64,000 nt of DNA from Halovenus amylolytica (GTDB lineage Archaea; Halobacteriota; Halobacteria; Halobacteriales; Haloarculaceae), in contig SAYS01000006.1 in assembly GCA_004015825.1 (NCBI GenBank), positions 124,001 to 188,000 on the forward strand, given 5' to 3'. Of this stretch, positions 1-8,078 are shown one piece after another. The notes beneath the pieces were generated by a model. That model worked only from the letters and a program-made list of their open reading frames with translations. It was not told the DNA's origin and ran no database searches. Every line of letters begins with the position of its first letter. Position 1 is the first letter of the stretch. The translations under genes were made by a program, and so were the position numbers.

Positions 1-159
1 AGCTTGCTGTCACTCGTGATAACACAGATAAATTCATAGACATATATGGGCAGTGGTATTACCTGCCGCCGTCTCTGTGGGGGTATCAAGTAGTATATCT
101 CACTTATTTTCGATACTTTCAGCAATCATTTTAATATGTCTGGCGTCTGTCTCCTACCC

Positions 160-1749
160 ATGGGTACTAGTGACACAAACCCTCTCGTAGATTCTTACAG
201 CAACCGGATCGGCGTTCCGTCGACGGCCAACGAAGCATACGGCTACTGGGTGTTCGTTTTCGGTGTGCTGGCAGGGTTCGTGGGGATCGCGCTGGTGATG
301 CTCAGCGACTCCGCCGGGGCGATGGAGCGGGGTGCTGGCATCGCTATCGCGGCTATCGGGTTACTCCTCCTGATTATCGGGCCGATCATTCGGCTCCCGC
401 TGAAGCGGAAGGCGACGCTGCTTTCCTATCTGGGTGCACTGTGCTGTCTGGCTGCTGTGGCGTGGTTCGTAACCGCGTTTCCGGACAACTGGAGTGCACA
501 GTTCAACAACAGCGAGGTCGCGATTATCGGGCTATACGGGGTCGGAATCCTGATTATCGCGCTCGGCAGTGTGTTCGTCCCGCTGCTGACGAGTCCGCGT
601 GAGGAACAGCTTGCTGCAGAAACCCGCGCGGCAGGAGCCGAAAGCGAGCGTGACGCTGCCATCGCGGAGGCAGAAGACCGCGCACGCGAGGCCGAACGAC
701 AGGCCGAGGAGGCACAGCGCCAGGCCGACGTAGCCGCCGAAGAACGTGCCGAGCGGGAACTGCTCGAAGCAGAGCTAGTACGGATCGGCGACAGTCAGTC
801 GCAGTTCGAACTGTTCACCGACAGGGGTGGCAAGTACCGCTGGCGGCTCCGACACCGCAACCGCAACATCATCGCCGATAGCTCGCAGGGATACTCCTCG
901 CGACAGAACGCCCAGAAGGGGCTGAGTGCGGTCAAACGTGATGCCTTCGGTGCCACCGTCGTCGATCTCGACAAACTCGACGAGGTGACTGTCGACAGCG
1001 TCGACGAGGCCGTCGAGGGTGACGACGCTCCGGAGTTCGTCGACGAGATCGAGAGTCGGGCCGAGTTCGAAACCTACGAAGACTCGGGCGGGGAGCACCG
1101 CTGGCGGCTCCGCCACGACAACGGCAACATCATCGCAGACAGTTCGCAGGGATACGGGTCGGCGAGCAGTCGGGACGACGCTGTCGAGCGGGTCAGCCAG
1201 TACGTCCAGAGTGCGGATTACCTCCGGCTCAAACCGGCAGCGTTCGAGCTGTTCCGCGACAGGGCCGGCAAGTACCGCTGGCGGCTGCTGTACAAAAACG
1301 GGAACATCCTCGCGGACAGCGGCCAGGGCTACGCCTCACGGCAGAAAGCCAGACAGGGGCTCGAAAGCGTCCAGCGAAACGTCGCCGAGGACGGCAACGC
1401 CGACTTCGAGGTCTACGAGGACTCTGGCGGGGAGTACCGCTGGCGACTCGTCCACCGCAACGGCAACATCATCGCGGACAGCGGCGAGGGGTACGCCTCG
1501 GAAAGCGGCGCGGAGGATGCTGTCGAACGAATCCGCAGTTACGCGCCAGTCGCACACGTCCTCGATATCGGTAGTGCGGCCTTCGAGATCTACAGAGACA
1601 ACGCCGAGGAGTGGCGCTGGCGGCTCCGACACCGCAACGGCAACATTCTGGCCGACAGCGGTGAGGGCTACGCGTCGCGATCCGGCGTGGAAGACGCGAT
1701 CAACAGCGTGAAACAGAACGGACCGAACGCGGACGTCGCCGACTCGTAA
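160..1749 (+). CDS. Membrane protein with five YegP/DUF1508 repeats
   Basis: The first 145 residues hold four hydrophobic segments, followed by an Ala/Glu-rich coiled coil (about 150-210). Then come five copies of a 45-residue unit with the core RWRLxHxNGNIIADS, at about nt 805, 1063, 1243, 1405 and 1576. This unit is the YegP (DUF1508, UPF0339) domain, usually found alone or in tandem pairs and of unknown biochemical role. Five copies on a coiled-coil stalk attached to a membrane domain suggest a cytoplasmic ligand- or protein-binding platform, which is inference. I chose the ATG at 160 because the peptide from there (MGTSDTNPLVDS) reads like a natural N-terminus; an in-frame ATG at 136 would add eight residues. 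The gene stands alone, facing a convergent DUF5995 gene. Confidence 0.8.
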   Translation: MGTSDTNPLVDSYSNRIGVPSTANEAYGYWVFVFGVLAGFVGIALVMLSDSAGAMERGAGIAIAAIGLLLLIIGPIIRLPLKRKATLLSYLGALCCLAAVAWFVTAFPDNWSAQFNNSEVAIIGLYGVGILIIALGSVFVPLLTSPREEQLAAETRAAGAESERDAAIAEAEDRAREAERQAEEAQRQADVAAEERAERELLEAELVRIGDSQSQFELFTDRGGKYRWRLRHRNRNIIADSSQGYSSRQNAQKGLSAVKRDAFGATVVDLDKLDEVTVDSVDEAVEGDDAPEFVDEIESRAEFETYEDSGGEHRWRLRHDNGNIIADSSQGYGSASSRDDAVERVSQYVQSADYLRLKPAAFELFRDRAGKYRWRLLYKNGNILADSGQGYASRQKARQGLESVQRNVAEDGNADFEVYEDSGGEYRWRLVHRNGNIIADSGEGYASESGAEDAVERIRSYAPVAHVLDIGSAAFEIYRDNAEEWRWRLRHRNGNILADSGEGYASRSGVEDAINSVKQNGPNADVADS

Positions 1750-1790
1750 GCGTCTCGGACGCACAGAAGTTCGGACGGCACGGATTGTTT

Positions 1791-2708
1791 TTACAGACGC
1801 TCCTGCACCAGATCGTGAAATTCCACTGCATGGGCTGCCAGATCGAACTCGTCAGCTTCGATCTCGTGGAGTGTCTCCATCGTCGCCTGACTCGCGGTCG
1901 GTTCCAGGAGGAGGTAGGCACCACCGGTCGCAGTCCGGGCGAGCAGCCACCTCGTGTACCGATCGATCGGGAGCCATCCGGCATCGGTTCGTAGGACGGC
2001 GATCTGCCAGGCCTGTTTCCGGGCTCTCCGGAGACTCGCGGCTGCTGCCAGATCGTCGAGTTCGCCAAGCCGGTCGCCGATCCGTGCCAGCCCGGGGGCG
2101 TACTGGCGTGCCAGGAGATCCTGCTGGACGCTGACGAGCCGCCGGAGGATCTCGTTGATCCGGGTGTGGTCGGCGAACTTGTCGGGGCGGTCGGGGTCCA
2201 GGCCGATATCTGACAGCGTCAACGCCAGGTCGTAGTTGATGTGTGCGTTGATGCCAAGCAGTGTGTCCTGCATGACGAGCACGTCGTGTTCGAGCGCCGT
2301 TCCGAACGTGACGATCCACGGATCGGGCACTTCGTCGACTGCCCCACGCTCGTAGTTGTAAAATGCCCGCCTGTAGTACTCCGCAAACTGGACGAGATAT
2401 CGTGCCATCCAAGCCGGGTCGACGAACGCCCCTGCATCGATCTCTTGGATCGTCGCCGCTGTCATCTCCGTGTAGATGGTGAGAAAGACTGCGCGGCGAT
2501 CGGACTGTTCGAGCAGGGTCGCTTCGAGTTCTTCGAGGCGATCGTGGACGTCGTCCACCGACCGGAACGGCTCCTCGACGAGCGATAGTAGCTCCGTATC
2601 CGGCGTCTCGTCGACCACGAATCGCTCGACACTGCTGGTGTAGCTCTTTTGCAGTTGCCGCAGCCGACTGGTGTCGAGGAGCATCCCGAGTGCCGACAGG
2701 TCACCCAT
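1791..2708 (-). CDS. DUF5995 family protein
   Basis: This 305-residue soluble protein carries the HINYDLAL motif typical of DUF5995, around residue 155, between long amphipathic helices. The family is widespread in haloarchaea and actinobacteria and has no established reaction. The conserved His/Asn/Asp group suggests a metal site, by inference only. There is no signal peptide or membrane segment. It is convergent with the YegP-repeat gene (about 40 bases between stops). Its start lies about 170 bases from the start of a divergently transcribed small gene, so the two may share an intergenic promoter region. Confidence 0.75.
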   Translation of the reverse strand: MGDLSALGMLLDTSRLRQLQKSYTSSVERFVVDETPDTELLSLVEEPFRSVDDVHDRLEELEATLLEQSDRRAVFLTIYTEMTAATIQEIDAGAFVDPAWMARYLVQFAEYYRRAFYNYERGAVDEVPDPWIVTFGTALEHDVLVMQDTLLGINAHINYDLALTLSDIGLDPDRPDKFADHTRINEILRRLVSVQQDLLARQYAPGLARIGDRLGELDDLAAAASLRRARKQAWQIAVLRTDAGWLPIDRYTRWLLARTATGGAYLLLEPTASQATMETLHEIEADEFDLAAHAVEFHDLVQERL

Positions 2709-2878
2709 CGATCCGCTCCGGTCTCTTCCCGGGCGATTTCGGTCGCCGAGTGGTACGCATACTGGATTCTATACACCCGGTCTGGTAGTAAAGATATCTC
2801 TTGGAGGACCACGGGTGTCTCTGGGCTGGCGACACTCGTCCCGGCGAGTTTTTTGTACCCACCACCCGAAGCGGTCGT

Positions 2879-3124
2879 ATGGAGGATCTCAAAACAGAGT
2901 TGCGCGACGCGTTCGAGAGTGATGGCTACGAGATTGCCGAACTGAGTACCAACCGCGACAAGGTCCGGATCGCGGTCCGAGATTCGGAGGCCAGCGGTGA
3001 GGCGTTGCGGGAACTCACGCACGACGTGCTCTCCAGCGACGATGTACTCGGATTCAACGTGACGACCGAGTCGACGGCCAACGACGAGATCAATACGGTG
3101 GTCTCGTTCCGGTATCGGGGCTGA
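2879..3124 (+). CDS. Small conserved-looking haloarchaeal protein
   Basis: An 81-residue acidic protein with an alternating helix/strand pattern (DLKTELRDAFESDGYEI then DKVRIAVRD). I do not recognise a named family; the pattern fits a small alpha/beta sandwich. The ATG at 2879 is preferred over an upstream in-frame start because it begins directly after a T-rich stretch and gives a compact domain. It ends 14 bases before the stop of the convergent receiver/PAS gene. Its role is unknown. Confidence 0.6.
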   Translation: MEDLKTELRDAFESDGYEIAELSTNRDKVRIAVRDSEASGEALRELTHDVLSSDDVLGFNVTTESTANDEINTVVSFRYRG

Positions 3125-3138
3125 TACTGCTGGCAGCG

Positions 3139-3900
3139 TTAGGAATCGGATGCTTTCACTGTGCCGTGATGAATCACGCAGATGTGGCCCCCTTCTTCGA
3201 GGTCGCTGATCGAGTGTGTGGACCGGAACTGGAACCCGTCACGGTGGAGACACTCGCAGTCGCCGATCCAGCCTCCCTCTGACTGGAGTGTCGGGAGGAT
3301 CTCGTTTTTGTAGTGTTCGATCTCGGATTCTGGATAGAGCTGGTCCCAGCTGCCGCCGACGAGCTCCTCGGGGCTGTAACCGTACACACTGGCGTAAGCC
3401 TCGTTGACGTACTGGAACTGGCCGTCGCTGTCGAATATCGCGATCCCATCCCGGATCGCTTCGAGTGCATCGATCGTCTGCTGGGCTGTTTGCTGGTTCC
3501 GATGTCGACGGACCTCCGTCTCGATCCGGTTTGCGAGCACAGCAGTCTCGCCGGTCTGTACGTAACCCGAGACGCCGGCCGCGAGCGCCCGTTCGGCGAC
3601 TCCCTCACTGTCTGGATCTGCGTACAGGATGAACGGGATCGTCCTGCCCTGTTCACGGACTGCCTCGAACAGCGCCAGCCCGTTCGTCCCCGGCAACTCG
3701 TAGCTGCTGACGATGCAGTCGAACGACGACTTCTGCAGGCTGTCGAGTCCCGCCTGTGGCTCTGTTGCCGTTACATCGAACTTCCCGTCTGTCTGTTCGG
3801 TCGCCGTCGTCAGATCGTCGGTTGTCGCTGGATCCCCGTCGATATGGAGAACCCGGAACGTATCCACCGTGGACGATGTAGCCTCTCTAACTGCATTCAT
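3139..3900 (-). CDS. Degenerate response-regulator receiver fused to a PAS domain
   Basis: Residues 15-120 match a CheY-like receiver (VLHIDGDP, then FDCIVSSYELPGTNGL) and 140-250 form a PAS sensor domain (GIAIFDSDGQFQYVNEA). In haloarchaeal receivers of this type the phosphorylated Asp sits in the SDYDMPG loop; here that position (about residue 66) is Ser. The conserved Thr of the next strand is Ala (about 94) and the conserved Lys is Thr (about 116). All three phosphotransfer residues are therefore missing, although the fold residues remain. No histidine kinase domain follows the PAS domain. It probably acts as a phosphorylation-independent PAS signalling or scaffold protein. No cognate kinase gene is adjacent. 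Confidence 0.8.
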   Translation of the reverse strand: MNAVREATSSTVDTFRVLHIDGDPATTDDLTTATEQTDGKFDVTATEPQAGLDSLQKSSFDCIVSSYELPGTNGLALFEAVREQGRTIPFILYADPDSEGVAERALAAGVSGYVQTGETAVLANRIETEVRRHRNQQTAQQTIDALEAIRDGIAIFDSDGQFQYVNEAYASVYGYSPEELVGGSWDQLYPESEIEHYKNEILPTLQSEGGWIGDCECLHRDGFQFRSTHSISDLEEGGHICVIHHGTVKASDS

Positions 3901-4007
3901 TTTGTCACCTCCATTGTGGTCTGTTACTCTTCGATATGTAGGTATTTAAATACCTGTTTTATTATTGGCTGAATAACAGTCTTTCTGCTTGATATATCGT
4001 TCATCGA

Positions 4008-5051
4008 TCAGTCGATAGTTTGTTCGTCGAGGTCGTCCTCGCCGAGGTCGATAACAGGGGCCTCGTTTTCGAATCCGCGGACGAGTCCGAGCGCGACTGC
4101 GATTTCACGAAGCTGAACCGGGCCGATCTCGTTGAACGCCGTGATCCGCTCGTTCGCGGTGCTGATCGCGTCCTCCCGCTCGGCGTCGTCGCCCGCTGTT
4201 GCAGCCTCGGCCGCACGTCCGAGTGCAGCGGTCAACTCCTCGGCGATCACCATCCGGCGGCGGATCTGGCCGAGATGATCGCGGAGCGTTTCGAGTGCAA
4301 CTGTCTCGACGCGTTCGATATCCTCGAAGACGACAGTCCGATCGATCGCCAGATCGATCGACTCGCGCAGCTCGACGAAATCACTGTTTGCAGCCTCGAA
4401 AGCTGCCGCTGTCGCGTCGAACTCACCGCCTCCGAACAGTTCGATCCCGTGGTTCAGGAGGCCCGTGGCAGCCACCGAGCGCTCGTTGACCGCCTGTACC
4501 CGCTCCCAGATCTCGATCCGGGTAGCGTACTCCGGGATCCGGTCTTCCGGCCGGTTCGACATGATCTCGCGTGGCTCGGCGTCGTGGTCCAGGCCGAGAA
4601 CGTGTCCGATCTCGTGTTTCGTCGTCGTCCGGATCTGTCCGATCGGCCGTCTCGCCGCGACGACCCGTGCGGTGATCGGTCGGTCCACGCGCCGACCGGG
4701 GCCGAGGAGGGGCGCACAGCCCATCACCAGTTCGCTGTAGTTCTCGACGTTCTCACAGCCCTGCGAGCTATCCGTATATGCGATCAGCATATCCGGATCG
4801 TCGTGGTCGACGACCTCGAACGAGATCGAGAACCCGGCGTACTGCTCGCTGTTTCCCTCCCAGAATGCCAGCGCCTCCCGGGCGTTTCTGTCGAGGTCGT
4901 ACGGACTCGCTGACTCGGCGTCGATCCGGACTGTCGGCTCCATCCCGGCGAGCGGGTGGCTGTCGTCCGCTGGCGGTGTGACACCGAGACAGCCAGCGAC
5001 TGCAGTCGCGAACCCTCCGCCAGTTGCCGCGAGCAACGCACGACGGTTCAT
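4008..5051 (-). CDS. Secreted zinc metalloprotease lipoprotein
   Basis: The N-terminus MNRRALLAATGGG begins a twin-arginine signal ending in a lipobox (AVAGC, Cys21), so the mature protein should be a lipid-anchored extracellular lipoprotein. The metzincin zinc signature HEIGHVLGLDH lies at residues 146-156 (three His ligands, catalytic Glu147), with a likely Met-turn (EIMS) at 162-165. This resembles matrixin-like proteases. The C-terminal 170 residues are helical and acidic and may be a cell-surface stalk. It is divergent from the halolysin gene across an AT-rich 146-base gap, so two exported proteases share one promoter region. Substrate unknown. Confidence 0.8.
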   Translation of the reverse strand: MNRRALLAATGGGFATAVAGCLGVTPPADDSHPLAGMEPTVRIDAESASPYDLDRNAREALAFWEGNSEQYAGFSISFEVVDHDDPDMLIAYTDSSQGCENVENYSELVMGCAPLLGPGRRVDRPITARVVAARRPIGQIRTTTKHEIGHVLGLDHDAEPREIMSNRPEDRIPEYATRIEIWERVQAVNERSVAATGLLNHGIELFGGGEFDATAAAFEAANSDFVELRESIDLAIDRTVVFEDIERVETVALETLRDHLGQIRRRMVIAEELTAALGRAAEAATAGDDAEREDAISTANERITAFNEIGPVQLREIAVALGLVRGFENEAPVIDLGEDDLDEQTID

Positions 5052-5166
5052 ACCCGCTGTGAGTCGTCCAGCGACGAGAAAATTCCGGTCGATGAGCGAT
5101 ATACTTCCACAGAACTACTTTTTACTTACATACAATTACTATTTAATATCATATATTTGGGTAAAC

Positions 5167-5175
5167 TTATTTATC
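5167..5175 (+). promoter_or_regulatory. TATA box of the halolysin gene
   Basis: TTATTTATC is centred 27 bases before the ATG at 5198, the spacing expected for a leaderless haloarchaeal transcript. It lies in the AT-rich gap between the two divergent protease genes. Confidence 0.55.
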
Positions 5176-5197
5176 TTCGTATGTCTGTTCTGAAAGT

Positions 5198-7252
5198 ATG
5201 CCGGATCGTAGCAACAATTGTTCGGAGTTATCACGGCGTGATGTACTGAAAGCAACAGGAGGGACGCTGGCCGGCGGTGCGATGGTTGGGCAGGCCTCGG
5301 CGAACAGCCGTGCCGAAGTCAACGTCGGGTTCGACGGCCCCAGGGGCCGAGAGGCGGCGAAAAAGGCAGCCGACTCGATCGAGCGGGAGTTCAACTTCGA
5401 TGCGATGACGATCACTGCATCGGAGAAGGCGATCGACGGCCTCGAAAACAACCCGAACATCCGCTACGTCGAGGCAAACGGGGAGATGCAGGCACTCGAA
5501 CAGCGCCTGCCGTGGGGGGTCGACCGCGTCGACGCTGACGTCCTCCACGACAACGGTCAGACGGGTTCGGGTGCGGATATCGCCATCATCGACACCGGTA
5601 TCGACGACGACCACCCCGACCTGGAGGCCAACGTCGGCGAGGGGAAAGCGTACGTCGACTGCTCGGGATCGAACTGCAACTACCCCTGGTCGGACGACGA
5701 CAATCACGGCACCCACTGTGCCGGCATCGCCGGTGCGGTCGACAACAGCGAGGGTGTCGTCGGCGTCTCGACCGAGGCAACACTCCACGCTGTGAAGGTC
5801 CTCGACGGGAACGGGAGCGGCTCGTTCTCGGATGTCGCGGCGGGCATCGAGTACACGGCCGACCAGGGCTGGGACGTCGCGAGCCTGAGCCTCGGTGCCT
5901 CCTCCGGGTCGAGCACGGTCAAGGATGCCTGCCGGTACGCCGACGACAGGGGTGTCCTGCTGGTCGCCGCCGCGGGCAACGACGGTTCCTGTTCGGACTG
6001 CGTCGGCTACCCGGCCGCGTACTCGACGGTGATCGCAGTGAGTTCGACCGACAGCGACGACAGCCTCTCCTCCTTTTCCTCGACGGGTCCGGAGGTCGAA
6101 CTGGCTGCACCCGGCGGGAGCATCGAGTCGACGGTCATCGGTGGCTACGAGACCTACTCGGGGACGTCGATGGCCTGTCCGCACGTCTCCGGGGCGGGTG
6201 CGCAGCTGATGGCCAACGGCTACACGAACACCGAGGCACGCCAGCGACTCAAAGAGACGGCAGAGGATATCGGTCTCGCGGACGACGAGCAGGGAAGCGG
6301 CCTGCTCGACGCCGAGGCCGCGGTGCTCGACGGCGGCGATACGGACACGGCACCGACTGTCTCCTGGGCGAATCCAACTGATGGGAAGACCGTCTCGGGG
6401 ACGGTCACCGTCCAACTCGACGCCTCCGATAACGAGGACAGCGACGACTCCCTCGATGTTACCTACAGCGTCGACGGCGGCTCCGCACGGTCGACGACCT
6501 ACAACGCCGAGACCGGCTACTACGAGGACTCCTGGGACAGCACTGCTGTCTCCGACGGCGACCACACGCTGGACGCCAGTGCGACCGACTCGGCGGGCAA
6601 CACCAGCACGTCGAGCATCACGGTCACAACCGACAACACCGAGAGTGCACCGGCTGTCGATAGCCTCTCGGCGTCGGAAGTCGAGACTGACGACGGCGAC
6701 GCCGAGTTCGACGTCGACTGGTCGGTCAGCGACTCGGACGGTGATCTCGACTCGGTCGATCTCACACTGACAGACGATACGGCCGGCGAGACCGAGGAGA
6801 CGGCGGCGGTCAGTGTCAGCGGCGACACCGCAAGCGACACGACACGGCTGGTCGCGGCCGGTGACGACGGCTCCGGTAACGACTACACGGTCGAGGCGAT
6901 CGGTACCGATTCGGCGGGGAACACCGGCTCCGACTCGACCACGGTGAGCGAGACCGAGGATACCAACAGTGCTCCGACTGCGAGTATCGACGGCCTCGAC
7001 GACAGGAGCAACCCGCGCTGGGACCGGATCGAGGTCGACTGGAGCGCCAGCGACCCGGACGGCAACCTCGACACCGTGATTGTCGAGATGCTCGACGCAG
7101 GCGGCAGTACGGTAGACTCGGTGACCACCGGCGTCAGCGGCTCCTCGGCCTCGGGGGTCGACGAAGTTCGCACCAAGAGCAACGGCTCCGAGATCGTGGT
7201 GACTGCGACCGATACCGACGGCGAAAGCGGGACCGACTCCCAGTCGATCTGA
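5198..7252 (+). CDS. Halolysin-type subtilisin-like serine protease
   Basis: A 684-residue extracellular protease. A twin-arginine signal (SRRDVLKATGG) is followed by an I9-type propeptide (about 36-100). The catalytic domain contains Asp132 (IIDTGID), His170 (NHGTHCAGIAG), oxyanion Asn261 (AAGND) and nucleophile Ser324 (SGTSMACPHVSG). Six Cys residues cluster in the catalytic domain. After residue 375 the protein runs through three Ig-like modules rich in Asp/Ser/Thr with the pattern ATDSAGNT, the third partial; these are likely surface- or substrate-binding domains. The next gene, 51 bases downstream, encodes a BsuPI-type inhibitor domain. Secretion by the Tat pathway after folding is the family norm. 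A T-rich stretch at 7271-7278 is a likely terminator. Confidence 0.93.
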   Translation: MPDRSNNCSELSRRDVLKATGGTLAGGAMVGQASANSRAEVNVGFDGPRGREAAKKAADSIEREFNFDAMTITASEKAIDGLENNPNIRYVEANGEMQALEQRLPWGVDRVDADVLHDNGQTGSGADIAIIDTGIDDDHPDLEANVGEGKAYVDCSGSNCNYPWSDDDNHGTHCAGIAGAVDNSEGVVGVSTEATLHAVKVLDGNGSGSFSDVAAGIEYTADQGWDVASLSLGASSGSSTVKDACRYADDRGVLLVAAAGNDGSCSDCVGYPAAYSTVIAVSSTDSDDSLSSFSSTGPEVELAAPGGSIESTVIGGYETYSGTSMACPHVSGAGAQLMANGYTNTEARQRLKETAEDIGLADDEQGSGLLDAEAAVLDGGDTDTAPTVSWANPTDGKTVSGTVTVQLDASDNEDSDDSLDVTYSVDGGSARSTTYNAETGYYEDSWDSTAVSDGDHTLDASATDSAGNTSTSSITVTTDNTESAPAVDSLSASEVETDDGDAEFDVDWSVSDSDGDLDSVDLTLTDDTAGETEETAAVSVSGDTASDTTRLVAAGDDGSGNDYTVEAIGTDSAGNTGSDSTTVSETEDTNSAPTASIDGLDDRSNPRWDRIEVDWSASDPDGNLDTVIVEMLDAGGSTVDSVTTGVSGSSASGVDEVRTKSNGSEIVVTATDTDGESGTDSQSI

Positions 7253-7303
7253 CCGCTTCCCCGTAACGTATCCTTTTTTATCTGTTCTCCCGCAATATCG
7301 TGT

Positions 7304-7636
7304 ATGTCACTCGATGCCACGCTGGCTGTGACGACCAACGGCGACGTGCAGTTCTCCTTCAGCGTCGTCAACGAGGGGACGACGGCGGTCACACTCACGT
7401 TTTCGAGTGGGAAACGCGCTGATATCGTCGTCCGGGATCTGTCGGGGGAGGAACTCTGGCGCTGGAGTGACGGACGGATGTTCACCCAGGCGATCACCAG
7501 GGCGACGCTGGAACCTGGCGAGCAGATCGAACAGTCCTACACCTGGGAGGACCCCCCATCGGGCACGTACGTGGCGACTGGCATCCTCGAAGCTGACTCT
7601 GATCTGGAAGCCGAGGCGGAGTTTACTGTTGAATAG
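7304..7636 (+). CDS. BsuPI-domain protein, putative intracellular proteinase inhibitor
   Basis: This 110-residue all-beta protein matches the BsuPI family (Bacillus intracellular proteinase inhibitor): FSFSVVNEGTTAVTLTFSSG, then a WRWSDGRMFTQAI loop, LEPGEQI and a closing SGTYVATGIL strand. It has no signal peptide and should stay in the cytoplasm. It lies directly after the halolysin gene on the same strand with its own T-rich upstream region. The arrangement suggests that it protects the cell from active subtilisin before export. That pairing is inference, since BsuPI domains also occur without proteases beside them. Confidence 0.8.
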   Translation: MSLDATLAVTTNGDVQFSFSVVNEGTTAVTLTFSSGKRADIVVRDLSGEELWRWSDGRMFTQAITRATLEPGEQIEQSYTWEDPPSGTYVATGILEADSDLEAEAEFTVE

Positions 7637-7723
7637 CACTCTCACCCGGTGCAGTGGAACGTCGCCAGGTCCGTAGATCTGTCACAACCATTATCTGTTC
7701 GCTGTTCGAACCTGTAAGTGACT

Positions 7724-8011
7724 ATGAGTCTGAAAGCAACGATCAAGCTCGCACTCCTGCGTGCGCGGTACGCTGCCATCGGGGCCGCAATCGGTGCAGC
7801 GCTGGGCGGACTGTTCGGACGATCGCCGGCGAGTACCGGTGGCGCAACCGGTGCGCTCCTCGGTGCGGTCGTCGCCGAGAAACGACACTCTGCGGGTGGC
7901 TGGCTCGATCAGGTTCGGCCCGCCGACGAGACGGACGACGCGGCAGACGAGACGGCGAGTGTCGTCGACCGCGTGAAACAGAAGAAACAGGGGCTGTCGA
8001 CGGCCGACTAA
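7724..8011 (+). CDS. Small protein with a glycine-zipper membrane segment
   Basis: A 95-residue protein with an alanine/glycine-rich hydrophobic stretch (AAIGAAIGAALGGLFGR, then GGATGALLGAVVAE) resembling glycine-zipper membrane domains, followed by an acidic soluble tail. I chose the ATG at 7724; an in-frame GTG at 7718 adds only two residues. No named function. It precedes the first MATE gene by about 67 bases. Confidence 0.6.
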   Translation: MSLKATIKLALLRARYAAIGAAIGAALGGLFGRSPASTGGATGALLGAVVAEKRHSAGGWLDQVRPADETDDAADETASVVDRVKQKKQGLSTAD

Positions 8012-8078
8012 CGTTTCGGTACCGCAGTCGGTTCTGGCGACCATCGAATTGATGCCGCCGTGAGCCCATGTTCCGCCA

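Noticed and set aside
5231..6565. 444-residue protein antisense to the halolysin gene
   Set aside because: Valine/arginine-rich shadow frame of a gene with all catalytic motifs on the other strand.
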